Part shown: positions 24,451-34,496 of the stretch, piece by piece
Position numbering within the stretch: the first letter of the stretch is position 1
Layout: every line of letters begins with the position of its first letter
Assembly: GCA_002415025.1 (NCBI GenBank)
Contig: DIBR01000034.1
Coordinates: 201,079 to 265,078, forward strand
Direction: 5' to 3'
Source: Spongiibacteraceae bacterium UBA5047
GTDB lineage: Bacteria > Pseudomonadota > Gammaproteobacteria > Pseudomonadales > Spongiibacteraceae
Length of the DNA: 64,000 nt
Notes under the pieces: generated by a model
The model's input: the letters and a program-made list of their open reading frames with translations, nothing else
Database searches by the model: none
Told to the model about the DNA's origin: nothing
Position numbers and translations under genes: made by a program

Positions 24451-25239
24451 CTAACGCTTGCAGGCGGGTCTGAAACCAGCCGCCCGCGCCTGACGGTAGA
24501 TTGCATCCATCTCCGGCATCAACGCCTGTAAATCGCCAATGCGGGTTTCGTGGGAGGGGTGAGTCGATAAAAATTCCGGCGGCTGCCCCTGGGAATCGGC
24601 CGCCATATTGTGCCAAAGCTCTATGCTGGCCTGTGGATTAAAGCCCGCCTGCGACATAAGTTGCACACCGATATTATCGGATTCTGATTCCTGCAATCTG
24701 CCGTAGGGCATCAACACACCATACTGCGAGCCTAAACCCAATGCCGCCATCGCCGCCTGCTGACCGGGGCCTTGCCCGATAATGGCACCCACGAGTTGCT
24801 GGCTCGACTGCGACACAAACTGCATCGACATCCGCTCGCCGCTGTGATTGGCCAGTACGTGCCCGATTTCGTGACCAATAACCGCCGCCAGCTGGTCCTG
24901 CGTTTTTGCGACTTTTAATAGCCCGGTATGCACACCGATTTTCTTACCCGGCACCGCAAAGGCATTGGCGCTGTCCTCGTCAAATACAACGACTTCCCAA
25001 CTGCTACGCTGGCCTTCCGGCAAGGTGCGGGTAATGGCATCCGTCACGCAGGTTACGTACTGGTTCACCTGCCCCCCGCGCTCAACCGGAGTTTTCTGCT
25101 TCATTTCATCAAAAGCAGTCGCACCCATCACCGACATTTCCGAGTCGGAAAACAGCAGCAGTTGCCGCCGCCCGGTGGGTGAGGTTGTGCAGGCAGCCAG
25201 CAGTATCGTCACACAGAGGAGTATCAGCGCACGCTTCAT
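24451..25239 (-). CDS. M48-family metalloprotease, lipoprotein (LoiP/YggG type)
   Basis: From the chosen start MKRALILLCVTILLAAC the protein has a lipoprotein signal with Cys17. The zinc motif is HEIGH (about residue 125), with the third ligand Glu in ESESDNIG. The remainder matches short periplasmic M48 peptidases related to E. coli LoiP, which process or clear outer-membrane proteins under stress. AAGGA precedes the ATG. It ends 8 bases from cysE in convergent orientation and is divergent from tag. Confidence 0.88.
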   Translation of the reverse strand: MKRALILLCVTILLAACTTSPTGRRQLLLFSDSEMSVMGATAFDEMKQKTPVERGGQVNQYVTCVTDAITRTLPEGQRSSWEVVVFDEDSANAFAVPGKKIGVHTGLLKVAKTQDQLAAVIGHEIGHVLANHSGERMSMQFVSQSSQQLVGAIIGQGPGQQAAMAALGLGSQYGVLMPYGRLQESESDNIGVQLMSQAGFNPQASIELWHNMAADSQGQPPEFLSTHPSHETRIGDLQALMPEMDAIYRQARAAGFRPACKR

Positions 25240-25341
25240 GGAGTGTATCCTTGTTTCCGAAAGTACAAACAACACGGTCTGCGCAAATGTTAGCACAGGG
25301 TATTGCTGCTAAAGATAACTGTATCGCTTCCGGAGGAAAAA

Positions 25342-25929
25342 ATGACAGATCGCTGCCCCTGGTGCAAAGACGATGAACTCTACTGCCACTACCACGATAC
25401 AGAGTGGGGGGTACCCCTCAGCGACGATCAACAACTGTTTGAATTCCTGTCGCTGGAGTCGGCGCAGGCAGGATTGAGCTGGATCACCATTTTGCGCAAG
25501 CGCGAAAACTATCGTACCGCCTACAAACAGTTTGATATCAATAAGGTAGCGCGTTTCAACGCAGCGAGCGTAGAGAAGCTACTGGCCAACCCAGGCATCG
25601 TGCGCAACCGGGCGAAAATTGAAGCGAGCATTCACAATGCAAAGCTGTTCATCGATATTCAGCATAAACACGACAGTTTCGCCGGGTTTTACTGGCGCTA
25701 CGTCGATGGAAAACCGATTCAGAACAAACGCCGCAGCCTCAGGGAGGTGCCGGCAACCACCGAGCTCTCTGACAAAATCGCCAGGGATTTTAAAAAGCTC
25801 GGCTTCAAATTTCTCGGCAGCACCACAATCTATGCCTTTATGCAGGCCACTGGCATGGTGAACGACCACATTGTTAGCTGTCACCGCTATGAGACATGCC
25901 GTGAACTGGGTCAAGGGTTTAAGGTCTAA
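25342..25929 (+). CDS. tag: DNA-3-methyladenine glycosylase I
   Basis: This 195-residue base-excision repair enzyme removes 3-methyladenine. The family zinc site is visible as the N-terminal CPWC with TEWGVPL following and the C-terminal HIVSCHRYETC. The helix-hairpin-helix region contains LLANPGIVRNRAKIEASIHNA. GGAGG six bases upstream fixes the ATG at MTDRCPWC. Another alkylation-related gene, the AidB-like one, is in the window but 10 kb away. Confidence 0.94.
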   Translation: MTDRCPWCKDDELYCHYHDTEWGVPLSDDQQLFEFLSLESAQAGLSWITILRKRENYRTAYKQFDINKVARFNAASVEKLLANPGIVRNRAKIEASIHNAKLFIDIQHKHDSFAGFYWRYVDGKPIQNKRRSLREVPATTELSDKIARDFKKLGFKFLGSTTIYAFMQATGMVNDHIVSCHRYETCRELGQGFKV

Positions 25930-25978
25930 ACTCTTATACAGTGGTTTGACTGTGCCTGACTGCACTCCGGAGAACACA

Positions 25979-26530
25979 ATGCTTCGCTATCTGACAATTC
26001 CTTTGGCCGCACTGATCCTCAGTGCCTGTTCTTCCGTGCCCGTTGAGACCGACTACAACCCGGCAGCGCCCTTCAGCAGCTATCAGCGCTACCATTGGCA
26101 AACCGAGACCAGTGGCAGCGACACCACAATTAGCCCCTTTCACGCCCAACGCGTGCGCAATGAACTCACCCGCTTACTCAACAGCCAGCAGTATCGCGAG
26201 GCCAGCGCCGGAGAAAAGCCGGATTTTCTGGTGCGCTACTATGTTAGTGAGCAGGTTGAAGGCTACGGTCGCAGAAATGGCAGTCGCGGCAGCATAGGTG
26301 TGGGAGGCGGTAGCGGCGGCTTTGGCCTGGGCGTATCCGTGGGTATTCCGCTAGGCAAAAAACGGCCTGACAGGAACCTGCTGGTAATTATCGACGTACT
26401 CGATGGCAGCACCAGCCAACTGAGCTGGCGCGGCACAGCGCTGGTCAATGCAGGGCACACTCCGGAAGAGATGGCCGAGGATATGGTAGAAGCGGTACAG
26501 GCAATCTGGAAGGAGTATCCACCGAAGTAG
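25979..26530 (+). CDS. DUF4136 lipoprotein
   Basis: This 183-residue protein has a lipoprotein signal MLRYLTIPLAALILSAC (Cys17) and a DUF4136-type domain: YNPAAPFSSYQRYHW near the N-terminus, a glycine-rich loop (GVGGGSGGFGLGVSVGIPLG, about 108-127) and LVIIDVLDGSTSQLSWRGTA. GGAG precedes the start. Members are envelope lipoproteins without known function. It lies 50 bases downstream of tag. Confidence 0.8.
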   Translation: MLRYLTIPLAALILSACSSVPVETDYNPAAPFSSYQRYHWQTETSGSDTTISPFHAQRVRNELTRLLNSQQYREASAGEKPDFLVRYYVSEQVEGYGRRNGSRGSIGVGGGSGGFGLGVSVGIPLGKKRPDRNLLVIIDVLDGSTSQLSWRGTALVNAGHTPEEMAEDMVEAVQAIWKEYPPK

Positions 26531-26534
26531 TGCA

Positions 26535-26550
26535 CCGCGTTTTTTCGCGG
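26535..26550. terminator. Possible short hairpin between convergent genes
   Basis: CCGCG and CGCGG arms enclose a loop of six T, between the convergent DUF4136 and DUF1223 genes. There is no U-tail, so termination activity is uncertain. Confidence 0.25.
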
Positions 26551-26575
26551 GAAGGCAAAATTGCTACGACAGCGT

Positions 26576-27301
26576 TTACTCAGTTGGCAACCAGCCTCCG
26601 GTGGCCTGAAGCGCTTCTGGCTGACCTGGCAGGCTCACCCAAACCACTAATGCTCGCCGTTTGGTTGCCGCCTTTGAGGCAGGCAGGATTGCCTGCCAGT
26701 TGCCACTCTCCGCTTTCGCCGAAATCCGGTCCAGTAACACGAAATCTTCCTTGAGCGTCTTTCGGCGATTTTCACCCGCACCCACCGGCGTTTCCAAACC
26801 GAAACCCAGCAAGGCAATGTGAATCTCTACCGGACTGCCTGTGTGTTTGTAATTCACGGCAACCCTGTCACCCTCAACGGTCACAGCAAGAACCTCGCCC
26901 CCCAGCCCCTGCGCCGGCAACCAGCCTTGCCGACCACGGCCCCGCCACTCCCGGCCATTCAGGATAAAGCCTGGTGTATAGACAGCGCTGGTGGCACCAC
27001 TGCGGTTGTAACGATATTGGCGGCGGGTATTGTTCGCACCGGCAAATGGGTCTTGCCAACCCAACCTATCCCAATAGTCGACGTGAAAGGCTACCGGTAT
27101 CAGCCGAGTCCACAGCTGAGGATGGTCAACCAGTGTAGAAAGCCAGGCATCAGCGGGCGGACAACTGCTGCAACCTTGCGAAGTGTAGAGCTCCAGCAGG
27201 GAAACCTGGCCGGGCTGACTACTAAACTTTAGTGGTTCAGCCTGTCCAGGCAGGGAGAGGGCAACAAGCAACGAGACGGCGAAACCAGTCAGTGTTTTCA
27301 T
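26576..27301 (-). CDS. DUF1223 thioredoxin-fold secreted protein
   Basis: This 241-residue protein has an N-terminal signal peptide (MKTLTGFAVSLLVALSLPGQAEP) and the DUF1223 signature LLELYTSQGCSSCPPADAWL (about 36-55), with a CxxC redox-like motif, then VAFHVDYWDRLGWQDPFA and YTPGFILNGREWRG. The family is thioredoxin-like, and its function is unknown; a periplasmic redox role is inferred from the motif. It lies 30 bases downstream of hemE on the same strand and may share its transcript. Confidence 0.82.
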   Translation of the reverse strand: MKTLTGFAVSLLVALSLPGQAEPLKFSSQPGQVSLLELYTSQGCSSCPPADAWLSTLVDHPQLWTRLIPVAFHVDYWDRLGWQDPFAGANNTRRQYRYNRSGATSAVYTPGFILNGREWRGRGRQGWLPAQGLGGEVLAVTVEGDRVAVNYKHTGSPVEIHIALLGFGLETPVGAGENRRKTLKEDFVLLDRISAKAESGNWQAILPASKAATKRRALVVWVSLPGQPEALQATGGWLPTE

Positions 27302-27331
27302 AACACTGTGACTGCGCTGCACCCGGTTGGT

Positions 27332-28405
27332 TCAGTTCTGCTCGTGGTAGGGCGCTGACAGCTCGCGTACAGACTCGATAAAGGCACCGGCGTGGGCCGG
27401 ATCGACTTCCGGGGTAATGCCATGTCCCAGATTGAACACATGGCCCGTACCCGTGCCGTAACTCGCCAATATGCGCGACACTTCTTCACGAATACGCTTG
27501 GGCGATGCGTACAGCATGGTCGGGTCCATATTGCCCTGCAGCGCTACCCTGTCACCGATCCGGCGACGCGCCTCCCCGATATCGATGGTCCAGTCCAAAC
27601 CGACCGCATCACAACCCGAGGCAGCGATACTCTCCAGCCAGAGGCCACCATTTTTGGTAAAGAGAATACAGGGAATCTTGCGACCATCCTGTTCCTTGAT
27701 CAGACCATCGACAATGCGCTGCATATAACGCAGCGAAAATTCCTGATAACCCGCAGCGCTGAGTGCACCACCCCAGGTGTCAAATATCTGCACCGCCTGC
27801 GCACCTGCGCGAATTTGCCCGTTCAGGTAGGCCACCACTGACTGCGCGAGCTTGTCGAGCAGGGCGTGCATCAGCTCGGGTTGGTCATAGGCGAGTGCCT
27901 TGGTAGTACGAAAATCCTTGGAGGAGCCACCCTCGACCATGTAGGTTGCCAGTGTCCAGGGGCTGCCAGAGAAACCTATCAGGGGCACGCGACCATTCAG
28001 TTCGCGGCGAATGGTGCGTACCGCGTCCATGACATACCCCAGGTCCTGCTCTGCGTCCGGCACCGGCAGGGCTTCCACATCGGCCATACTGCGTACGACC
28101 TTTTTGAATTTCGGTCCTTCACCCGTTTCAAAATACAAGCCCTGCCCCATCGCATCGGGAATAGTCAGGATGTCCGAGAACAGAATTGCCGCATCCAGCG
28201 GGTAACGCTCCAGCGGCTGCAGGGTCACCTCACAGGCCAGCTGCGGGTTCATGCACAGCGACATAAAATCACCGGCCTGAGAGCGAGTGGCGCGGTATTC
28301 GGGCAGATAGCGCCCCGCCTGGCGCATCATCCAGACCGGGGTATAGTCCACCGGCTCGCGCAACAGGGCGCGGAGAAAGGTGTCATTTTTTAGGGTATTC
28401 GTCAT
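27332..28405 (-). CDS. hemE: Uroporphyrinogen decarboxylase HemE
   Basis: This 357-residue enzyme decarboxylates uroporphyrinogen III to coproporphyrinogen III in heme synthesis. The N-terminal signature PVWMMRQAGRYLPEYR carries the substrate-binding arginines, the catalytic Asp appears in ILFSDILTIPDAMG, and GFSGSPWTLATYMVEGG is conserved. The start at MTNTLKNDTFLRALL fits the family, while the frame remains open upstream. It follows gltD by about 75 bases, as in Pseudomonas. Confidence 0.96.
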   Translation of the reverse strand: MTNTLKNDTFLRALLREPVDYTPVWMMRQAGRYLPEYRATRSQAGDFMSLCMNPQLACEVTLQPLERYPLDAAILFSDILTIPDAMGQGLYFETGEGPKFKKVVRSMADVEALPVPDAEQDLGYVMDAVRTIRRELNGRVPLIGFSGSPWTLATYMVEGGSSKDFRTTKALAYDQPELMHALLDKLAQSVVAYLNGQIRAGAQAVQIFDTWGGALSAAGYQEFSLRYMQRIVDGLIKEQDGRKIPCILFTKNGGLWLESIAASGCDAVGLDWTIDIGEARRRIGDRVALQGNMDPTMLYASPKRIREEVSRILASYGTGTGHVFNLGHGITPEVDPAHAGAFIESVRELSAPYHEQN

Positions 28406-28480
28406 GGTCGCTCGCTCGCCTGAAAGGTGGATGGCTATTGGAGTGCGTCGGACGTCTGCACCAGACATCCGGCGTGAAGC

Positions 28481-29899
28481 TCAGACTTTCAGGTAATCGA
28501 GGATCCCTTCTGCCGCCTGACGCCCCTCCCAGATCGCAGTCACCACCAGATCAGAACCGCGCACCATATCACCACCGGCAAAGATCTTTTCATTGCTGGT
28601 CTGAAATTTGTAGGTTTGCTCTTCCGGCGCGACAACGCCGTCCCAGTCATTGGTTTCGATAGAGAAATCACCAAACCATTCCGGCGGGTCGGGACGAAAA
28701 CCGAAGGCAACCAGCACAACGTCAGCAGGCAATATTTCTTCGCTGCCAGGGACCACTTCCGGACGGCGGCGACCATTTTCGTCGGGCTCGCCGAGTTCGG
28801 TCGTTACAACCTTAACGCCTTTAACACTATCGCTGCCGACAATGGCAACAGGCTGGCGGTTAAACAGAAACTCAACACCCTCTTCCCGCGCATTCGACAC
28901 TTCACGGCGTGAACCCGGCATGTTTTCTTCATCGCGGCGATAGGCGCAAACGACACTTTCGGCGCCCTGCCGAATGGAGGTACGGTTGCAGTCCATCGCC
29001 GTGTCGCCGCCGCCAAGGACAACTACACGCTGGCCCTTGACGTCGATAAAATCTGCGCTGTCTTTTTCCCAGCCCATGTTGCGGTTTACGCTGGAAACCA
29101 AAAACGGCAGCGCATCATAAACGCCGCTGAGGTCTTCGCCGGTAAAGCCGCCCTTGAGAGCGTTATATGTTCCCATGCCGAGAAAGACGGCGTCGTACTC
29201 ATCCATCAGTTCCTTGGGCATGATGTCTTTGCCGATCTCTGTATTGAGCCGGAATTCGATTCCCATCTCTTCGAACACGCCACGGCGACGCTGCATCACC
29301 GACTTCTCAAGTTTGAATTCCGGAATACCAAAGGTGAGCAAGCCGCCAATTTCCGGGTAGCGATCAAACACCACCGGCTTTACGCCGGCGCGCACCAGCA
29401 CGTCAGCGCACCCAAGCCCGGCAGGGCCCGCGCCGATAATAGCCACCTTCTTGTCGGTCCACACACGCTCGGACAGGTCGGGGCGCCAGCCCATGGCCAG
29501 CGCGGTATCGGCAATGTACTTCTCGGTTGAACCAATGGTTACCGCGCCAAAGCCGTCTTCCAGTGTGCAAGCGCCTTCACACAGGCGATCCTGCGGACAC
29601 ACGCGGCCACAGACTTCCGGCAAGGTATTGGTTTGGTGAGAAAGCTCGGCCGCCTCAAACAGGTTGCCTTCGCTGACCAGTTTCAGCCAGTTGGGAATGT
29701 AGTTGTGAACTGGGCACTTCCATTCGCAATAGGGGTTGCCGCACGAGAGACAACGATCAGCCTGCGCGCTGACCTGGGTCTCGCGATAGGGCTCGTATAT
29801 TTCGACAAATTCCGCTGTGCGAACATTCATCGCCTTCTTGTCGGGATCTAAACGACCGACATCCAGAAACTGGAAATTGTTACTCTGACGTTCCGTCAT
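28481..29899 (-). CDS. gltD: Glutamate synthase small subunit GltD
   Basis: This 472-residue subunit passes electrons from NADPH to the large subunit. The N-terminal Cys-rich segment (CLSCGNPYCEWKCPVHNYIPNW, then CGRVCPQDRLCEGAC) binds iron-sulfur clusters. The FAD motif GAGPAGLGCADVL lies at about 155, and the NADPH motif VLGGGDTAMDC at about 300. GAGG precedes the ATG. It lies 30 bases after gltB, in the same operon. Confidence 0.96.
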   Translation of the reverse strand: MTERQSNNFQFLDVGRLDPDKKAMNVRTAEFVEIYEPYRETQVSAQADRCLSCGNPYCEWKCPVHNYIPNWLKLVSEGNLFEAAELSHQTNTLPEVCGRVCPQDRLCEGACTLEDGFGAVTIGSTEKYIADTALAMGWRPDLSERVWTDKKVAIIGAGPAGLGCADVLVRAGVKPVVFDRYPEIGGLLTFGIPEFKLEKSVMQRRRGVFEEMGIEFRLNTEIGKDIMPKELMDEYDAVFLGMGTYNALKGGFTGEDLSGVYDALPFLVSSVNRNMGWEKDSADFIDVKGQRVVVLGGGDTAMDCNRTSIRQGAESVVCAYRRDEENMPGSRREVSNAREEGVEFLFNRQPVAIVGSDSVKGVKVVTTELGEPDENGRRRPEVVPGSEEILPADVVLVAFGFRPDPPEWFGDFSIETNDWDGVVAPEEQTYKFQTSNEKIFAGGDMVRGSDLVVTAIWEGRQAAEGILDYLKV

Positions 29900-29929
29900 A
29901 ACTCTACCTCAATCCTTCCCGGGGCCAAC

Positions 29930-32900
29930 TTACTCAGGGCGCTGGCGCGTATTGGCCAGCAGCTGACCCAGGCTTGCCGCCTTGGGCTTAACCATCCAGA
30001 ACTTGCTCGCGTAGTCCGAGAAATTGTCGAGTATCTCGGCGCCCCAGGCTGAACCTGTTTCCGCTACATGTTCCTGAATATTGGCACGCAGATGCGCCCG
30101 GTAGGCTTCCATCGATTCGGACGTAATTCGACAGATTTCCACCAACTCGCTGTTGTAGCGATCGACAAAGCGATGCTCCAGGTCGAGCACGTAAGCGAAG
30201 CCGCCGGTCATGCCCGCACCGAAGTTGACGCCAGTGCCACCCAATACCGTGATGTTGCCACCGGTCATATATTCGCAGCAGTGATCGCCCGTACCCTCAA
30301 CGACAGCGTGAGCGCCGGAGTTGCGCACACCAAAGCGCTCACCGGCGCGGCCACTGGCAAACAGTCTGCCGCCGGTGGCGCCATAGAGGCAGGTGTTGCC
30401 GACGATGGCGGTGTCCTGCGAGGCAAAGCGACTGACTTTGGGCGGATAGATCACCAGCTTGCCGCCGGCCATGCCTTTGCCCACATAGTCGTTGGCGTCG
30501 CCTTCCAGATACATATTCAGACCGCCCGCGTTCCACACACCAAAGCTCTGGCCCACCGTACCGGTAAGACGCAGGGTAATGGCGGCGTCACTCATGCCAT
30601 CGTTGCCGTAGCGCTTGGCAATTTCGCCAGACAGACGCGCGCCGATGGAACGGTCGCAGTTGGTCACCCGAAATTCAAACTCACCGCCGCGCTTGTTGTC
30701 GATGGCATCCAGCGTTGCGCGCACCATGGCTTCGGCCTTTTCGCCCTTATCAAAGGGCGCATTCACCGCGACCTGACAATATTCCGGCTGACTCTCGGCC
30801 TCCGGTGATTTGTACAACACCGGCGACAAATCAATCTGACCATGCTTGGTGGTCTTCCCCGCATGCTTCTCGAGCAAATCGGTACGGCCAATCAGTTCGG
30901 ACATACTGCGCAGACCGAGGCTTGCCAACAATTCGCGGGTTTCCATCGCCATAAAGGTGAAGAAATTCACCACCATGTCGACGGTGCCGATAAAGTGCTC
31001 ATCGCGCAGGCGCGCATCCTGTGTCGCAACACCCGTAGCGCAGTTATTCAAATGGCAGATACGCAGGTATTTACAGCCGAGCGCCACCATCGGCGTGGTA
31101 CCAAAGCCAAAACTTTCAGCGCCGAGAATAGCGGCCTTGATCACATCAAGCCCGGTTTTCAGACCGCCGTCAGTTTGTACTCTCACTTTGCCGCGCAAAC
31201 CGTTGCCGCGCAGTGTCTGCTGGGCTTCGGAGAGGCCCAGCTCCCAAGGTGATCCGGCGTAGCGAATGGAGGTGATGGGACTCGCAGCAGTACCACCGTC
31301 GTATCCGGAGATGGTAATCAGGTCGGCATAGGCCTTGGCGACACCGGCAGCTATGGTGCCAACACCGGGTTCGGACACCAACTTCACTGACACCAGCGCA
31401 TCCGGGTTCACCTGCTTGAGGTCAAAAATCAGCTGCGCCAGATCCTCTATCGAATAGATATCGTGGTGCGGCGGCGGCGAGATCAGGGTTACGCCGGGCA
31501 CGGAGTAACGCAGCCGCGCAATGAGTTCATTGACCTTGCCGCCAGGCAACTGGCCACCCTCACCGGGCTTGGCGCCCTGAGCAACCTTGATCTGCAAGAC
31601 TTCAGCATTCACCAGATAGTGCGGTGTAACACCAAAGCGGCCGGACGCCACCTGCTTGATTTTAGAGCTGCGCTCGGTGCCATAGCGAGCGGGATCTTCT
31701 CCGCCCTCACCAGAGTTCGAGCGTCCGCCGAGACGGTTCATGGCTGCAGCCAATGCTTCGTGGGCCTCGGGGCTCAGGGCGCCCAGCGACATCCCGGCAG
31801 AATCAAAACGCGGCAGAATATTTTCAATCGGCTCGACTTCATCCAGCGGAATCGGCTCAACTGATTTCAGGTTCAGCAAGTCACGCAATGTCGCGACCGG
31901 GCGCTCATTTACCATAGCGCTGTAGCGCTTCCACTTCTGGTAATCGCCAGACTGAACGGCGTCCTGTAGCCCTACGACCACATCCGGGTTAAAGGCGTGG
32001 AACTCCTGCCCGTGAACAAACTTGAGTTGGCCACCGGGTGAAATAGGTTTGCGCGGAATCCAGGCGATGGTTGCCAACGCTTCCTGATCTTTTTGCAATT
32101 CTGCGAAATCAGCGCCCTGAATACGGCTGGCTGCGCCGCGAAAACACAGTTCTACAATGGCATCGTCGAGGCCGACAATCTCAAACAGTTGCGCACCGCG
32201 ATAGGAGGCAATAGTCGAAATGCCCATTTTCGAGAGAATTTTCAGCAAGCCCTTGTTGATACCCTTGCGGTAAGCGGTATGGCACTGGTTGGTATCACCC
32301 ACCAACTCGCCGGTGCGCAGCATGTCGGTAATGACGCTGTAGGCCATATAGGGGTAGACCGCTGTCGCACCAAAACCAAACAGGCAAGCCAGCTGATGCG
32401 AATCACGAGCACTACCGGATTCCACCACAATATTGGCGTCGCAGCGCAGTCCTTGCTTGATCAGATGGTGGTGCACAGAACCGGTGGCCATTAACGAGTG
32501 AATGGACAACAGTCCGGGTTCTATACCGCGATCGCTCAGTAACAAAATGGTCTTGCCGCTGCGCACAGCGGCGGCGGCCTGTTCATTCAAGGCTTCAATG
32601 GCAGACTGCAGCGTACGCTCAGCGGGGTCGTAACAGAGATCAATGCGCGCAATCGCAAAGTTGTCGTCATTCAATTCGAGCAGACGCTGAAATTTGTCTG
32701 GCGATAACACCGGGCTGGACAATATCAACCGCTCGGCGTGATCGGGCGTTTCTTCAAAAACGTTTTTCTCGCGACCCAGGCAGGTCTCCAGACTCATTAC
32801 AATCGCTTCGCGCAGCGGGTCTATCGGCGGGTTGGTGACCTGGGCAAATTTCTGTCTGAAATAGTCGTACAAGGGACGCTGTTGATTCGACAACACGGCC

Positions 32901-34375
32901 ATCGGGGTGTCATCACCCATGGAGCCGACCGCCTCGGCGCCAGCTTCTGCCAGCGGGCGCAGCACCTGCTCTCGCTCTTCGAAGCTTACCTGGAAGTACT
33001 TCTGAAAGGCTTTCAGCTGATCCTTGCCAACGAGATCAGGCACCAACGTGGTAGACAGCGTCGACTCCAGCCGGACGGCATTTTCCTTCAACCACTTTTT
33101 GTAGGGCTGCTGGGCTTTGAGCTGGGCGTCCACTTGCGGGGTGTGCATTACCTCGCCGGTTTCAGTATCAACCACCAATATCTGCCCGGGGCCGACACGG
33201 CCTTTGGCAATGACATCTTCAGGCTTGTAATCGTAGGTTCCGATTTCTGACGCCAGGGTAATAAAGCCGTCGGTGGTTGTGACCCAGCGCGCCGGTCGCA
33301 AGCCGTTTCTGTCCAGCATACAAACAGCATAGCGGCCGTCGGTAAGAACAATGCCGGCAGGGCCATCCCAGGGCTCCATATGCATGGAGTTGTACTCGTA
33401 GAATGCCTTCAGGTCGGCATCCATATGTTCCATATTCTGCCACGCGGGCGGCACCATCATCCGCACCGCACGGAACAAGGGCATGCCGCCGGCGAGCAGC
33501 AGCTCCAGCATATTGTCCATGCTGGACGAATCTGAACCCTCGCGGTTTACCAACGGCGCAATGCTGTTGATGTCTGGCAGCAAGGGGCTGGAAAACTTGG
33601 CCGAGCGCGCTTCCGCCCAATTGCGGTTGCCGTCTATGGTGTTGATTTCACCGTTGTGCGCCAGCATTCTGAAGGGCTGGGCCAGCGGCCAGCGGGGCGC
33701 CGTGTTGGTGGAGAAGCGCTGGTGAAACACGCAGATGGCCGTTTCCAGACGGGCGTCACCCAAATCCGGATAAAACTTCGGCAGGTCGACGGGCATCATC
33801 AACCCTTTGTACGACAGCACGGAGGCCGACAGGCTACAAATGTAAAAATCGGCATCGGCCCGCAACGCATTTTCAACCCGGCGGCGCACTACGTAGAGCT
33901 TGGTGCACAATTCCTGTTCGGTTGCAGCGTCGCTATTAATAAAAACCTGTTCAATACGCGGCAGACTGGCGATGGCAATTTCGCCACAAACCGACGAGTC
34001 GTGCGGCACTTCACGCCAACCCATGCACTCCAGGCCCTGAGCCTTGAGCTCCGCTTCAAAAGCGCTACGCGCAGCCGCTGCGCGGTCAGCATCGACGCTG
34101 AGAAATATCTGGCCAATACCATAAATGGCCGACAATTCACGGGAAAACTGCTCTTTTGCCAGTGTGCGCAGAAAGCCGTCGGGCTTTTTCATCAACAGAC
34201 CACAACCGTCGCCAGTTTTGCCGTCTGCAGCAATACCCCCACGGTGTGTCATGCAGGTCAGGGACTCGATGGCGGTCTGCAACAGTTTGTGGCTGGCGTC
34301 GCCCTGCATATGGGCAATCAGGCCGAAGCCACAGTTGTCACGCACGTCTTCAGGTCTGTACAGGCCTGTACTCAT
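29930..34375 (-). CDS. gltB: Glutamate synthase large subunit GltB
   Basis: This 1481-residue enzyme makes two glutamates from glutamine and 2-oxoglutarate. The N-terminal class II glutaminase domain starts at Cys15 (RDNCGFGLIAHM), where the propeptide is normally removed. The central and FMN-binding domains follow, with the 3Fe-4S cluster ligands in CKYLRICHLNNCATGVATQD (about 1130). The C-terminal beta-helix of glycine-rich repeats (GKGMAGGKLVIYPP, GATGGRLFASGRAGERFGVRNSGA) is intact. It has a good promoter and a hairpin-containing leader, and is cotranscribed with gltD. Confidence 0.97.
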   Translation of the reverse strand: MSTGLYRPEDVRDNCGFGLIAHMQGDASHKLLQTAIESLTCMTHRGGIAADGKTGDGCGLLMKKPDGFLRTLAKEQFSRELSAIYGIGQIFLSVDADRAAAARSAFEAELKAQGLECMGWREVPHDSSVCGEIAIASLPRIEQVFINSDAATEQELCTKLYVVRRRVENALRADADFYICSLSASVLSYKGLMMPVDLPKFYPDLGDARLETAICVFHQRFSTNTAPRWPLAQPFRMLAHNGEINTIDGNRNWAEARSAKFSSPLLPDINSIAPLVNREGSDSSSMDNMLELLLAGGMPLFRAVRMMVPPAWQNMEHMDADLKAFYEYNSMHMEPWDGPAGIVLTDGRYAVCMLDRNGLRPARWVTTTDGFITLASEIGTYDYKPEDVIAKGRVGPGQILVVDTETGEVMHTPQVDAQLKAQQPYKKWLKENAVRLESTLSTTLVPDLVGKDQLKAFQKYFQVSFEEREQVLRPLAEAGAEAVGSMGDDTPMAVLSNQQRPLYDYFRQKFAQVTNPPIDPLREAIVMSLETCLGREKNVFEETPDHAERLILSSPVLSPDKFQRLLELNDDNFAIARIDLCYDPAERTLQSAIEALNEQAAAAVRSGKTILLLSDRGIEPGLLSIHSLMATGSVHHHLIKQGLRCDANIVVESGSARDSHQLACLFGFGATAVYPYMAYSVITDMLRTGELVGDTNQCHTAYRKGINKGLLKILSKMGISTIASYRGAQLFEIVGLDDAIVELCFRGAASRIQGADFAELQKDQEALATIAWIPRKPISPGGQLKFVHGQEFHAFNPDVVVGLQDAVQSGDYQKWKRYSAMVNERPVATLRDLLNLKSVEPIPLDEVEPIENILPRFDSAGMSLGALSPEAHEALAAAMNRLGGRSNSGEGGEDPARYGTERSSKIKQVASGRFGVTPHYLVNAEVLQIKVAQGAKPGEGGQLPGGKVNELIARLRYSVPGVTLISPPPHHDIYSIEDLAQLIFDLKQVNPDALVSVKLVSEPGVGTIAAGVAKAYADLITISGYDGGTAASPITSIRYAGSPWELGLSEAQQTLRGNGLRGKVRVQTDGGLKTGLDVIKAAILGAESFGFGTTPMVALGCKYLRICHLNNCATGVATQDARLRDEHFIGTVDMVVNFFTFMAMETRELLASLGLRSMSELIGRTDLLEKHAGKTTKHGQIDLSPVLYKSPEAESQPEYCQVAVNAPFDKGEKAEAMVRATLDAIDNKRGGEFEFRVTNCDRSIGARLSGEIAKRYGNDGMSDAAITLRLTGTVGQSFGVWNAGGLNMYLEGDANDYVGKGMAGGKLVIYPPKVSRFASQDTAIVGNTCLYGATGGRLFASGRAGERFGVRNSGAHAVVEGTGDHCCEYMTGGNITVLGGTGVNFGAGMTGGFAYVLDLEHRFVDRYNSELVEICRITSESMEAYRAHLRANIQEHVAETGSAWGAEILDNFSDYASKFWMVKPKAASLGQLLANTRQRPE

Positions 34376-34433
34376 AAATCGACTCTCGCAAAAAAACTTA
34401 GAAAATCAGAAAGATAGCTATTGTAATCGCGAA

Positions 34434-34453
34434 CCGGTGACAGCGTTCACCGG
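34434..34453 (-). promoter_or_regulatory. Hairpin in the gltB leader
   Basis: CCGGTGA and TCACCGG (7 bp, perfect) enclose a 6-base loop about 60 bases before the gltB start. On the transcribed strand the U-run precedes the stem, so it is not an ordinary terminator. It could be a leader control element or RNA stabiliser. Confidence 0.4.
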
Positions 34454-34467
34454 AAAAAAGGAGAGAC

Positions 34468-34496
34468 ATTCTACACGCAAGCCGCAGACGCGACAA
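34468..34496 (-). promoter_or_regulatory. Predicted gltB promoter
   Basis: On the minus strand TTGTCG and TAGAAT are 17 bases apart (4/6 and 5/6). The transcript would begin just upstream of the leader hairpin. Confidence 0.6.

Noticed and set aside
29930..34375. Many open frames antisense to gltB, the acyl-CoA dehydrogenases and rnr
   Set aside because: They follow codon-bias shadows of highly expressed genes and show no ribosome sites or domains.
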